A DNA stretch of 39,072 nt, taken from assembly GCA_946402905.1 (NCBI GenBank), contig CAMIYC010000032.1:1-39072 (forward strand), read 5' to 3'. The translations under genes and the position numbers were made by a program. The stretch is from an uncultured Prevotellaceae bacterium. Lineage in GTDB: Bacteria > Bacteroidota > Bacteroidia > Bacteroidales > Bacteroidaceae. Positions 24,099 through 32,210 of this stretch are shown in pieces. The stretch's first letter is position 1, and each line of letters starts with the position of its first letter. The notes under the pieces are model-generated. The model made no database searches. It was not told the origin of the DNA and was given only the letters and a program-made list of their open reading frames with translations.

Positions 24099-25892
24099 AT
24101 GGAATATATCGTATCAGCACGCAAATACCGCCCCACCACCTTCGACAGCGTGGTGGGACAGTCTGCGCTGACCACTACGCTCAAGAACGCGGTGAAGAGC
24201 GGCAAATTGGCACATGCCTTCCTCTTCTGTGGTCCACGCGGTGTGGGCAAGACCACATGCGCGCGCATTTTTGCCAAGACCATCAACTGCGAGCATCCCA
24301 CCCCCGACGGTGAGGCATGCGACGAATGCGAGAGCTGCCGCTCATTCAACGAGCAGCGCTCACTCAACATCTTCGAGCTCGACGCAGCGAGCAACAACGG
24401 TGTAGAGCACATCAAACTGCTGATCGAGCAGACTCGCGTACCCCCGGTGCTCGGACACTACAAAGTATTTATCATCGACGAGGTGCACATGCTCTCGCCC
24501 GCAGCTTTCAACGCCTTCCTGAAGACCCTGGAGGAACCTCCCTCGTATGTAATCTTTATCCTTGCGACCACCGAGAAGCACAAGATCCTGCCCACCATCA
24601 TCTCGAGGTGCCAGATCTACGACTTTGAGCGGATGGACGTGCCGCATATCGTCGCCCACCTGAAGATGGTGGCCGACAAGGAAGGCATCAGCTACGAAGA
24701 AGAGGCCCTGACGGTCATTGCCGAGAAAGCCGACGGCGGCATGCGCGACGCGCTGTCTATCTTTGACCAGTGTGCCAGTTTCTGCCGTGGCAGTCTCACG
24801 TACGACAAGGTGACGGAGAACCTGAACGTGCTCGACAGTGAGTATTTCTTCAAACTCATCGACCTGAGCCTCGACAACAAGATAGCAGACATGATGGTGC
24901 TGCTCAACAGTGTCATCTCCCACGGTTTTGACGGCGGCCAGCTCATCAACGGTCTCGCCAAGCATGTACGCAACGTGCTGATGGCCCGTGACCCCGTCAC
25001 GCTGCCACTGCTGGAAGTGAGCGACCGGCAGCGCGAGAAGTATGCCGAGCAGGCAAAACGTTGCCCTGTGCGTTTTCTCTACAAGGCCCTGCGCTTCTGC
25101 AACCAGTGCGACACCTCTTATCGCCAGAGCAGCAACAAGCGCCTGCTGGTGGAGCTGACCCTTATCGAGATAGGGCAAGCCACCCAGGAGGACACGCCCG
25201 GCAGTGGGCGCAGCCCACGAAGACTGAAAACCCTGTTTAGGAACTTGGTAGCAAGCAGTCATCATCAACCGGCTTCGCAGGTGGCCGGCACTGCACGTCG
25301 TCAGCAAATAGCACCGCAGGCTGTGGCGCAGACGACGGCTACCCCCCAGCCTGAAACTCTGAGCATAAGCACCAGGCCTGTAGAATCCTCTCAACCCACG
25401 GCCCAGCCTCATATCTCTATGCCGAAGCTTAATTTCAGCAAGATCTCCGTCTCCTTCAAGAGTCTTCAGGAGAGCAAAGACGCCCGGAAAGCTACGGCAG
25501 AGCCTGAGATTACGAACAAAGAAGAGAAGAAGCTTTTTGCCCAGGAAGACCTGGTGCGCGAGTGGACGGCGATGTGCGGCAGGATGCCCCAGCAGATGGC
25601 AGGCCTCGCCGCCCGCCTGAGACATATCACGCCGCAGATCACCGACTATCCCAACATCGAGTTGGTGGTTGACAACCAGACACTGCTGGAACAAGTGAAC
25701 CGCATCAAAGGTCGCATTCGCTCGACGATGGCCTTGGCCTTGCACAACGGCAATATCAACTTCAACACTCGTCTTGCCAAAGCAGAGGAGGTGAAGCCGA
25801 TACTGACGAAAAAAGAGATTTTCGATGAGATGCGCAAAGAGAACCCCGCCATCGAGCAACTGCGCACGAGTCTCGACCTGGAAATGACCTGA
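24099..25892 (+). CDS. dnaX: DNA polymerase III subunit gamma/tau
   Basis: A 597-residue ATPase of the clamp-loader complex that loads the sliding clamp and holds the replicase together. Walker A GPRGVGKT (Lys51), the zinc module with Cys64, Cys74, Cys77 and Cys80, and Walker B IIDEVHM (from about 125) are followed by a sensor region (ILATTEKHKI) and clamp-loader domain III to about residue 370. A Gln/Pro/Thr-rich linker (about 390-460) leads to a C-terminal tau-specific domain. No correctly phased slippery heptamer for a gamma frameshift was found. Its 3' end converges on asnA with a 15-bp gap. Confidence 0.97.
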   Translation: MEYIVSARKYRPTTFDSVVGQSALTTTLKNAVKSGKLAHAFLFCGPRGVGKTTCARIFAKTINCEHPTPDGEACDECESCRSFNEQRSLNIFELDAASNNGVEHIKLLIEQTRVPPVLGHYKVFIIDEVHMLSPAAFNAFLKTLEEPPSYVIFILATTEKHKILPTIISRCQIYDFERMDVPHIVAHLKMVADKEGISYEEEALTVIAEKADGGMRDALSIFDQCASFCRGSLTYDKVTENLNVLDSEYFFKLIDLSLDNKIADMMVLLNSVISHGFDGGQLINGLAKHVRNVLMARDPVTLPLLEVSDRQREKYAEQAKRCPVRFLYKALRFCNQCDTSYRQSSNKRLLVELTLIEIGQATQEDTPGSGRSPRRLKTLFRNLVASSHHQPASQVAGTARRQQIAPQAVAQTTATPQPETLSISTRPVESSQPTAQPHISMPKLNFSKISVSFKSLQESKDARKATAEPEITNKEEKKLFAQEDLVREWTAMCGRMPQQMAGLAARLRHITPQITDYPNIELVVDNQTLLEQVNRIKGRIRSTMALALHNGNINFNTRLAKAEEVKPILTKKEIFDEMRKENPAIEQLRTSLDLEMT

Positions 25893-25907
25893 CTCGCGCC
25901 TGAGAGA

Positions 25908-26945
25908 CTAAATCAGCGGCATCCCGGCCTGCTCACATTCAGCCCTCATCTCGTCGGACCATATACTGGCCTGTATCTCGCCGATATGTGCCTTGTGCAA
26001 GAGCATCATGCACAGACGGCTCTGCCCGATACCGCCACCGACGCTCAGCGGCAACCTGTCTGAAAGCAACTGCTGATGGAAGTAGAGTTGTTCACGACTT
26101 TCCTGATGTGCAATCTTCAGTTGCCGCAGCAAAGCCTCCCGGTCAACACGTATGCCCATCGACGACAATTCCAACGAACGCCCTAAGACAGGATACCAAA
26201 TAAGGATGTCGCCATTGAGTCCCTTCCGTCCATCCTCGGCCACGGTCGACCAGTCGTCGTAGTCGGGAGCACGTCCGTCATGCGGTTTTCCGTCGGAGAG
26301 CTGTCCTCCAATACCAATCACAAACACGGCCCCGAGCTCGCGGCAGATAGTATCCTCGCGCTCCTTGGCTGTCATACCAGGGTATTTCTGGAGCAACTGC
26401 TCGCTATGTATAAAATGTATTTTTTCGGGTAGGAAGGGCTTGATCTGTGGATAAGATTCACACACAAGATATTCCGTACGCCTGATGGCACAATAGATGC
26501 GCCCGACGATGTCTTTCAGAAACTCCACGGTGCGCTGCTCTCGTGTGATGACAGCCTCCCAGTCCCATTGATCCACATAAAGCGAATGGATATTGTCCAG
26601 TTCCTCATCTGCGCGGATGGCGTTCATATCCGTATAGATGCCATATCCCGGCTCTACCTGCTGCTCGGCGAGCGTAAGCCTCTTCCATTTAGCCAGCGAA
26701 TGCACCACCTCAGCGCAGGCGTCGCCCAAGTCTTTGATCGGGAATGTCACCGCGCGCTCCACACCATTGAGGTCGTCGTTGATACCGAGTCCCTTGAGCA
26801 CAAAGAGCGGTGCGGTCACACGGTGAAGCCTCAGCTCTGTACTCAGATTCTGCTGAAAAAAGTCTTTTATCAGTTTGATACCCTGTTCGGTCTGCCTCAT
26901 GTCGAGTAGCGCCTTGTAGTCTGTCGGTTTAATCAGTGTTCCCAT
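25908..26945 (-). CDS. asnA: Aspartate-ammonia ligase
   Basis: A 345-residue cytoplasmic enzyme making asparagine from aspartate, ammonia and ATP. It is of the class II aminoacyl-tRNA synthetase fold. Recognisable family pieces are the N-terminal VTAPLFVLKGLGINDDLNG, the VERAVTF...AEVVHSLAKWKR region, YTDMNAIRADEELDNIHSLYVDQWDWE, and the C-terminal motif 3 with LSVGGGIGQSRLCM. Length is that of the bacterial enzyme. It is monocistronic with its own promoter at 26972-27002. Confidence 0.97.
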   Translation of the reverse strand: MGTLIKPTDYKALLDMRQTEQGIKLIKDFFQQNLSTELRLHRVTAPLFVLKGLGINDDLNGVERAVTFPIKDLGDACAEVVHSLAKWKRLTLAEQQVEPGYGIYTDMNAIRADEELDNIHSLYVDQWDWEAVITREQRTVEFLKDIVGRIYCAIRRTEYLVCESYPQIKPFLPEKIHFIHSEQLLQKYPGMTAKEREDTICRELGAVFVIGIGGQLSDGKPHDGRAPDYDDWSTVAEDGRKGLNGDILIWYPVLGRSLELSSMGIRVDREALLRQLKIAHQESREQLYFHQQLLSDRLPLSVGGGIGQSRLCMMLLHKAHIGEIQASIWSDEMRAECEQAGMPLI

Positions 26946-26971
26946 TTTGGATATGCTTCAATTTCAGGGTG

Positions 26972-27002
26972 CAAAGGTAGGCAAAAAAAAGCAACGGACA
27001 AA
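26972..27002 (-). promoter_or_regulatory. Promoter of asnA
   Basis: On the minus strand TTTG (26999-27002), 19 bp, TACCTTTG (26972-26979), about 27 bp upstream of the ATG. Confidence 0.7.
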
Positions 27003-27022
27003 TAAAAACGTGGAAAATTTTA

Positions 27023-27060
27023 CAAAAAGAAAGCAAATTGACCATTTTGCTTTCTTTTTG
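27023..27060. other. Perfect 15-bp hairpin between divergent genes
   Basis: CAAAAAGAAAGCAAA (27023-27037) pairs perfectly with TTTGCTTTCTTTTTG (27046-27060) around an 8-nt loop. It looks like a bidirectional terminator, but both flanking genes read away from it, so it ends neither. It may insulate the two promoters or end an unseen short transcript. Confidence 0.6.
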
Positions 27061-27100
27061 ACGCTAATAACATCATAAATAATTTCTTTATTGCGAGTTT

Positions 27101-27124
27101 TGACTTTTCAAATATGACTTTTCA
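27101..27124 (+). promoter_or_regulatory. Tandem direct repeat TGACTTTTCA upstream of the CE15-GH5 gene
   Basis: TGACTTTTCA occurs at 27101-27110 and 27115-27124, starts 14 bp apart, about 60-80 bp upstream of the -7 box at 27183. It is in the usual position for an activator site; the regulator is unknown. Confidence 0.4.
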
Positions 27125-27182
27125 GAGTTGATTTGTCATGGAAAAATCATAAGAAAAATATGGTTGGTTCATGAGAAAATAG

Positions 27183-27190
27183 TATATTTG
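27183..27190 (+). promoter_or_regulatory. -7 element of the CE15-GH5 gene
   Basis: TATATTTG, 34 bp before the ATG at 27224. No -33 TTTG exists at 19-21 bp, which suggests dependence on an activator. Confidence 0.55.
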
Positions 27191-27223
27191 CAAAATAAAT
27201 ATCTGTTCAAAACCCCATCCGTC

Positions 27224-29467
27224 ATGAAAAAAACTATCTTTTTCTCTCTCTTTCTCTGTATGTCGGTCTTTGCCATCCACGCGCAGACCACCATCCCCCT
27301 GGTTTATGACCAAGAGAACACTGGTGCACACTTCACTGCTCCCGCCATGCCTGCGGCAGACCAGTTGCCGATGTGCTATACCCTTCGCGATCCTCTGCTA
27401 TGGTGCGACGGCAGCGGCCGCGCACAACTGTTCAGCGACTGGGAGCGCAGGCGTAATGAGATAGCCGCTGAGATACAGCATTATGAGATCGGCACCAAGC
27501 CACGTGTCGCCAAGGAGGAGTTGACAGCCCGCATGGACGGCGACACTCTCATCGTAGAAGTCATACGCCATGGCGAGCGACTCACCCTGAAATCGCTCAT
27601 CCACTATCCAAAGACCGGCACAGCCCCCTACCCTCTTATGATCGGCACGAGTATGATCTCGCTGCCCCGGCAGTTATTGCAGGACATGCCCCTGGCCACC
27701 ATGACATTCCACGAGAAACAAGTGAACGACTATGGCCAGTGGGGCAAGCATCATGAGCGCGGCGAGCATCCTTTCGACCGTCTCTATCCCGACCTGAAAG
27801 ACAACGGTGCATACAGCGAGTGGGCATGGGGACTCAGCCGCCTGATCGACGGTCTGCAACTGCTTGGCGAAAAGGTCACCCGCATCGACACCCGCCACAT
27901 AGGTGTCACCGGATGCTCCTACGCCGGCAAGATGGCCCTTTTCTGCGGTGCCTTCGACGAGCGCATCGCACTGACCATCGCCCAGGAGCCCGGAGGTGGC
28001 GGAGCTGCCTCCTGGCGCGTGTCGCACATGCTCGACAGCGTGGAGAGCCTCGACCGCACCGACTATCACTGGTTTAAGGAAAGCATGCGCACCGACTTCG
28101 CCAACGAGCGGACGTTTCGTCTGCCACACGACCGTCATGAGTTGTGCGCCATGATATGCCCCCGCGCCCTTCTGATACTGGGCAACACAGACTACAAATG
28201 GCTTGCCGACGAGTCGGCCTATGTGTCGATCGAGGCTGCTTCCAGAGTGTGGCAGCACTATGGCATCGGCGACCGTGTGGGCTACTCCATCGTCGGCGGC
28301 CATCCACACTGCATGCTGCCTGAGAGTCAGTATCCTGAAGTCAAGGCCTTCATCAGCCGCTTCCTTTTAGGTCAGGACACCGAGACAGGCGGTGTGGCCA
28401 TCGCGCCCGACTTCAAGGGAAAGACCGACCTGGGCAAATGGATGCCCGACCCGGTGGGGGCCTCGTGGGAGACCGCCCGTCAGGCTGTAGACCACATGAA
28501 AATCGGATGGAACTTAGGCAATACTCTGGACGCCACAGGCAAACGCGACACTATATCCGTCACGCCCACCGACTTTGAGACCAGCTGGCGCCAACCGGTC
28601 ACCACGCGCGCCATGATCCACGCCTTCAAGGAGCGTGGCTTCAATTGCATCCGCATCCCCGTGACATGGGACAAGCACCTCGACAGTGCCGACCGTATCG
28701 ACCCCGCCTGGCTGCGCCGTGTGGCACAAATCGTCAACTACGTGATCGACGAGGACATGTACTGCATCCTCAATGTGCATCACGACACGGGCACACACGG
28801 ATGGCTCAACGCCGACCCGGAGCGCTATCCCCAGATCAGCCAGCGGTTCAAACGTCTGTGGCAACAGATTGCCGAGCGCTTTGAGCCTTACGGCGAGCGG
28901 CTGCTGTTTGAAGGTTTCAATGAGATGCTCGACAAGGACGGCCACTGGAACAGCACCACGCCGGCCAACTATGAGGCCATCAACGCCCTGGCGCAGGACT
29001 TCGTCGACGTGGTTCGCCGCACTGGCGGCAACAACGAATGGCGCAACCTGATTGTGACCACCTATAGTGCCAATGGCGGAAAGACCACACTGGGAGCCTA
29101 TCGTGTGCCCAAAGACCTGCATGAGCACCATCTCATCGGCGAAGTGCATTTCTACGACCCCCAGGAGTTTTGTTTCCCGGAGCACCAGCCTACCGTATAC
29201 ACCAAGAAATATCAGAAGACGTCACGCAAGATGATCCGTCGCATCGCCGACCACTTCGACCGTCTTGACCTGCCTGTGATTATCGGCGAGATAGCGGCCT
29301 TCGACAAGAAGAACATGCCGGAGCGCGTGAAATTTGCCCGCCTCGTCTCTGACGAGTGCAAACGCAGGGGCATCACCCTCGTCTGGTGGATGGGACTGCT
29401 CGACCGCAGCACCCTGAAATGGAGCGAGCCGGAGATCGTGGATGCTCTCATGGAAGGTGTACAATAA
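27224..29467 (+). CDS. Secreted bifunctional CE15-like esterase and GH5 glycanase
   Basis: A 747-residue two-domain plant-polysaccharide enzyme. The signal peptide starts MKKTIFFSLF and ends before Gln at residue 21. The frame is open 32 codons upstream, but the -7 box lies inside that extension, so this ATG is used. Residues about 30-385 match CE15 glucuronoyl esterases: GVTGCSYAGK with Ser232, QEPGGGG with Glu255, and GGHPHC with His360. Residues about 410-747 are a GH5 domain: GWNLGNTLDA, NVHHDTGTHGW, FEGFNEM with acid/base Glu567, and IIGEIAAFDK with nucleophile Glu689. Together they could cut lignin-glucuronoxylan esters and hydrolyse beta-glucan or xylan chains. Odd point: the residue after the catalytic Ser is Tyr233 where the family usually has Arg. 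There is no neighbouring SusC/SusD. Confidence 0.9.
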   Translation: MKKTIFFSLFLCMSVFAIHAQTTIPLVYDQENTGAHFTAPAMPAADQLPMCYTLRDPLLWCDGSGRAQLFSDWERRRNEIAAEIQHYEIGTKPRVAKEELTARMDGDTLIVEVIRHGERLTLKSLIHYPKTGTAPYPLMIGTSMISLPRQLLQDMPLATMTFHEKQVNDYGQWGKHHERGEHPFDRLYPDLKDNGAYSEWAWGLSRLIDGLQLLGEKVTRIDTRHIGVTGCSYAGKMALFCGAFDERIALTIAQEPGGGGAASWRVSHMLDSVESLDRTDYHWFKESMRTDFANERTFRLPHDRHELCAMICPRALLILGNTDYKWLADESAYVSIEAASRVWQHYGIGDRVGYSIVGGHPHCMLPESQYPEVKAFISRFLLGQDTETGGVAIAPDFKGKTDLGKWMPDPVGASWETARQAVDHMKIGWNLGNTLDATGKRDTISVTPTDFETSWRQPVTTRAMIHAFKERGFNCIRIPVTWDKHLDSADRIDPAWLRRVAQIVNYVIDEDMYCILNVHHDTGTHGWLNADPERYPQISQRFKRLWQQIAERFEPYGERLLFEGFNEMLDKDGHWNSTTPANYEAINALAQDFVDVVRRTGGNNEWRNLIVTTYSANGGKTTLGAYRVPKDLHEHHLIGEVHFYDPQEFCFPEHQPTVYTKKYQKTSRKMIRRIADHFDRLDLPVIIGEIAAFDKKNMPERVKFARLVSDECKRRGITLVWWMGLLDRSTLKWSEPEIVDALMEGVQ

Positions 29468-29517
29468 AGTTGCCAATGGCGACTTTTCACCCGTCAGAAA
29501 CTTTTCCTTCCTCAAAA

Positions 29518-29549
29518 TTTGCCAGTTTCAGGATTATTGCGTACATTTG
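29518..29549 (+). promoter_or_regulatory. Promoter of tRNA-Arg
   Basis: TTTG (29518-29521), 20 bp, TACATTTG (29542-29549), ending 18 bp before the tRNA. Confidence 0.75.
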
Positions 29550-29567
29550 CATCCACTTTTACGCATC

Positions 29568-29641
29568 GGTCCCGTAGCTTAGCTGAATAGAGCGTCAGAT
29601 TCCGGTTCTGAAGGTCTTGGGTTTGAATCCCAACGGGATCA
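29568..29641 (+). tRNA. tRNA-Arg (anticodon CCG)
   Basis: A complete 74-nt cloverleaf. Acceptor GGTCCCG pairs with CGGGATC (one G-U), anticodon stem TCAGA/TCTGA encloses loop TTCCGGT with anticodon CCG, T-stem TTGGG/CCCAA encloses TTTGAAT, and the discriminator is A. CCA is not encoded. A hairpin and an 11-bp-spaced repeat follow. Confidence 0.95.
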
Positions 29642-29647
29642 CTTTAT

Positions 29648-29690
29648 AAAAATCCGCAAGAAACTGACACACAGCATCTTGCGGATTTTT
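29648..29690 (+). terminator. Hairpin immediately after tRNA-Arg
   Basis: AAAAATCCGCAAG (29648-29660) pairs perfectly with CTTGCGGATTTTT (29678-29690) around a 17-nt loop and ends in Ts. It is the tRNA terminator by position. A related hairpin with compensating stem changes lies after the tRNA-Met fragment. Confidence 0.8.
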
Positions 29691-29702
29691 CAGTTTGCAT
29701 AA

Positions 29703-29721
29703 TGCACCACATTTGCACCAC
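29703..29721 (+). repeat. Tandem direct repeat TGCACCAC, 11-bp spacing
   Basis: TGCACCAC at 29703-29710 and 29714-29721, with a degenerate TTTGCAT just before (29694-29700). The position downstream of a tRNA hairpin resembles integrase arm-site arrays; this is inference. Confidence 0.5.
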
Positions 29722-30239
29722 TAAACATCTATTATTATCCAATGTCCATGGCTTGCTGACCCTTCTCTATCAAGGAGTCTGATGCTTTTTAGTTTATTAA
29801 CATGCTTTTGAACTGCAGTCACAGAGATACCTACTTTCTTGGCAATATCGCCTCTTGTGATATAGTTATCAGCATATATCAGTTTATAAATGGTTGCAGC
29901 TGTTTCAGACAACCCTTTAGATAACTCTTTAGATAACCTTATAGACAACCTTTCAGGCAACTCTATGGATAACTCATTAGGCAACCCTACATTACTTGAC
30001 CTAGGTGACGGGACTGGCAATATCAGTTCAACTTCGTCAACATCCAGTTTGTTCAACAGTAGTGGCTCGCCCCAATTGGTTTCTTTCCATGCTGCTATAA
30101 TCTTTGGGAATCCAGAACCGACATTCTCACCAAAGCCTATCATGCGGAGCATATTCTGAATCTTCGGATTACGAGCCTTAGAGTTTCCACCCCAGGCCAG
30201 ACCGAGAAGTCCTCTGAAGTCTCCTCGTCCTTGTGCCAT
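29721..30239 (-). pseudogene. Truncated AlbA/RecG-like regulator (C-terminal remnant)
   Basis: 172 codons matching only the C-terminal half of the AlbA_2 (Schlafen-like) transcriptional regulator family. The ATPase-like segment GGNSKARNPKIQNMLRMIGF and GSGFPKIIAAW comes first, then a leucine/serine linker of near-repeats (ELSIELPERLSIRLSKELSK), then a C-terminal winged helix (ITRGDIAKKVGISVTAVQKHVNKLK). The N-terminal AlbA nucleic-acid-binding domain and the first part of the ATPase are gone, and the next upstream in-frame codons reach a stop without homologous sequence. Lying just after tRNA-Arg, it is probably debris of an integrated element. A short expressed DNA-binding protein cannot be excluded. 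Confidence 0.7.
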
Positions 30240-30331
30240 AAGATAAAAAAATGGGATGACATTCGGGAGATGTTGTCACGGCAGCTGCCATAATCAGATT
30301 CTAGTCAGACTTCTCAAAGATATTTTTTGGT

Positions 30332-30395
30332 GTTTATATTTCGTCGCCGCCTTTGGCGGGAGCGAATCCCGCCTTTGGCGTGCGACAGTATAAAC
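30332..30395. repeat. 64-nt nested imperfect palindrome
   Basis: Four matched arms in order: GTTTATA/TATAAAC (outer 7 bp), GTCGC/GCGAC, CGCC/GGCG, and GGCGGGA/TCCCGCC around loop GCGAA, with a symmetric TTT/TTT internal loop. There are 23 pairs in all and no T-run after it. It resembles a REP-type or mobile-element end more than a terminator. Confidence 0.75.
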
Positions 30396-30465
30396 GAATT
30401 GAGGACCAATGACATAAATAATAAAAAAAGATTTACACTATGAAACAAGTATCAAGAAAAAATCG

Positions 30466-30473
30466 TATATTTG
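30466..30473 (+). promoter_or_regulatory. -7 element of the 30601 lipoprotein gene
   Basis: TATATTTG matches TAnnTTTG; the -33 is not convincing. It would give a leader of about 120 nt. Confidence 0.45.
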
Positions 30474-30600
30474 TAGCGTGCATCCACATCTGTGTGTGGT
30501 GGTAGGAAATATGTGAGGTGAAACGAATCTAAAACTCGATCCCGGTGATTCAATTAATATTATTTCTTTTGGTTAATTTCTTGAATGTTAGTGAATAAGT

Positions 30601-31719
30601 ATGAAAAAAAATATTTCACATTTTATCTATATCATAGCCATGGCATTCATTGCGATGTCATTCTCGTCATGTGCTACCATCATTTCAGGTTCTACTGCAA
30701 AAATATCCCTCGACGGAAGCGTGGACGAACCTGTAACCATCTCGAGCAGTTATGGAGTATACGAGGATGTGAGATTGCCTACCACTGTTGAAGTGAAACG
30801 GAAACATCTTGATGGACAACGTATAAAAATCAGTTCCGAACATTATGCCTATAAAGATATTGTTCTTCGCAAGTCATTGAACTACTGGTCTATCCTGAGT
30901 GCCTATATTTATGCTTTGCCATTGGGCGTCGATTTGTTAACCAACGCTGTGAGCAAGCCCCGTCAGAAAGACTTTTTCATTGTGCCCTTGAAAACCCAAC
31001 AGGAAGCAGACTCACTAAACAGGATCGACTCCTTGCGTATGGTCGCCGAAAAGGAAACACGAGAGCGTGCCAAAATACTTCCCTCAAAATACCCACGTCA
31101 CGAGATTGTCGGCTCCTTTGGATTTGGTCCTAATCAAGCGGACAAAGATCAACGCGCCATGAATCAAGAGTGCTATCATCATTATCCGATAGAAAGGGAA
31201 GGAGAATGTTTTGACATTATTGGACAATCTTATTTAACCACCCATATTGAGTATCATTACCGACTTAATCGGAAGTGGGACTTAGGGGCAATCATGGGAT
31301 GGGGTGTATCTAAGGAAATCTACGGCAGTTATTTCTACTACGACAGGCCAATACTTCCGTCCACAGAAGAAGATGATGTTTATTCATACGGCCGGCATGT
31401 GTATCGCAGTTTCACCGTTGCTCCCTCCGTACGTTTTACATGGCATGAAAGAAAGCAGTATCGTCTGTATTCTCGCGTGGCATTAGGATTGTTGCGCCAT
31501 CACCTTACCTATCGTTATTATGAGGATATATGTGATGACTATGAAAATTACAAATACACCACCGTCCATCAAGAGAGCATTGACCATCTGAAATGGAGGA
31601 TGGGTTATCAGGTTTCTCCTCTTTGTATGAGTGCAGGCTCTGACCATTTCAGGTTTTTCGGAGAATTGGGATATGGATGTCTAGGCGTGTTCAATTTGGG
31701 ATTATGTATTTCTTTTTAA
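30601..31719 (+). CDS. Lipoprotein with PEGA-like start and outer-membrane barrel-like C-terminus
   Basis: A 372-residue lipoprotein with signal peptide ending SFSSC (Cys24). The mature N-terminus, ATIISGSTAKISLDGSVDEPVTI, is of the CATIxSGS type seen in small envelope lipoproteins whose PEGA-like beta fold presents a short loop. A hydrophobic segment follows at about 100-120, then a charged helix with KETRERAK, and the final 200 residues alternate short aromatic strands (IEYHYRLNRKWDLGAIMGWG, FTVAPSVRFTWHERKQYRLYSRVALG), as in an 8-stranded outer-membrane barrel ending in Phe. Function unknown. The surroundings are AT-rich and accessory. Confidence 0.75.
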   Translation: MKKNISHFIYIIAMAFIAMSFSSCATIISGSTAKISLDGSVDEPVTISSSYGVYEDVRLPTTVEVKRKHLDGQRIKISSEHYAYKDIVLRKSLNYWSILSAYIYALPLGVDLLTNAVSKPRQKDFFIVPLKTQQEADSLNRIDSLRMVAEKETRERAKILPSKYPRHEIVGSFGFGPNQADKDQRAMNQECYHHYPIEREGECFDIIGQSYLTTHIEYHYRLNRKWDLGAIMGWGVSKEIYGSYFYYDRPILPSTEEDDVYSYGRHVYRSFTVAPSVRFTWHERKQYRLYSRVALGLLRHHLTYRYYEDICDDYENYKYTTVHQESIDHLKWRMGYQVSPLCMSAGSDHFRFFGELGYGCLGVFNLGLCISF

Positions 31720-31968
31720 CATATATTTCGGAAGTCCGAAACTTCATGGAATTAAGAAGTTAAGAAGTAACCAGAGGGACAGGTGCCTAATCGATCGGAT
31801 GGAGATGAGTATTAGGGGTAGATGAAGTGAAAGAAACTGTGTCTTTTACAGCTCCTGTATCAAAACATAATTAATTAACCATGAGGAAACGTATCATGGG
31901 AACAAGAAATATGATAAGTGTTTTCTTCTCAACACCGTAGAAATCGTGACCGTCAGAAAGGTAAGATT

Positions 31969-32109
31969 ATGAGAAAAGAAGCAATCATGCATGCCGTGTG
32001 CCTGCTGTCCACCGCCATGCCGGTCACGCAGGCCCTGTGCCAGTCCCCGGGCCACAACTATGTCATGACGGAGAGGCTGCCTCTCCTACTGAGAATCAAT
32101 AACTTTTGA
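31969..32109 (+). pseudogene. Remnant of an Rhs/DUF6443-type secreted protein
   Basis: 46 codons: a signal-like start (MRKEAIMHAVCLLST), then ALCQSPGHNYVMTE, followed by a few unrelated residues and a stop. The GHNYxxTE string just after the signal peptide is how Bacteroidetes Rhs-type repeat proteins (DUF6443) begin, before an immediate QYYDGLGRP-type motif that is absent here. The coding part is markedly GC-richer than the flanking DNA, which supports a relic of a different gene. Only the beginning of the gene is left. Family assignment is from memory of the motif and is moderate. Confidence 0.5.
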
Positions 32110-32136
32110 TTTTGCGTAAAATGTGTAATTGTTATT

Positions 32137-32168
32137 TTTGGAACATAAAAAGATTTTTATTAGCTTTG
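32137..32168 (+). promoter_or_regulatory. Promoter of the 32211 gene
   Basis: TTTG (32137-32140), 20 bp, TAGCTTTG (32161-32168). The start of transcription near 32175 rules out the in-frame Met codons further upstream and favours 32211. Confidence 0.7.
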
Positions 32169-32210
32169 TATCATGAAGTAAATACTTATGGTATTATAAA
32201 AATTTTTATC

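Larger units (their letters stand above)
30240..30600. other. Gene-free stretch with nested palindrome and leader
   Basis: No gene is seen. It contains the palindrome at 30332-30395, a -7 box at 30466-30473, and a probable leader of about 120 nt before the lipoprotein ATG at 30601 that includes a CCACATC/TGTGTGTGG imperfect hairpin. Confidence 0.6.

Noticed and set aside
25805..25820. Slippery A-run near the dnaX end as a gamma/tau frameshift site
   Set aside because: The A-run is in the wrong phase for A-AAA-AAG slippage and lies almost at the gene end, so no useful short product would result.
24360..25859. 499-codon open frame on the minus strand opposite dnaX
   Set aside because: It is a GC-rich codon shadow of dnaX; the plus-strand product has all clamp-loader motifs, and the antisense product has none.
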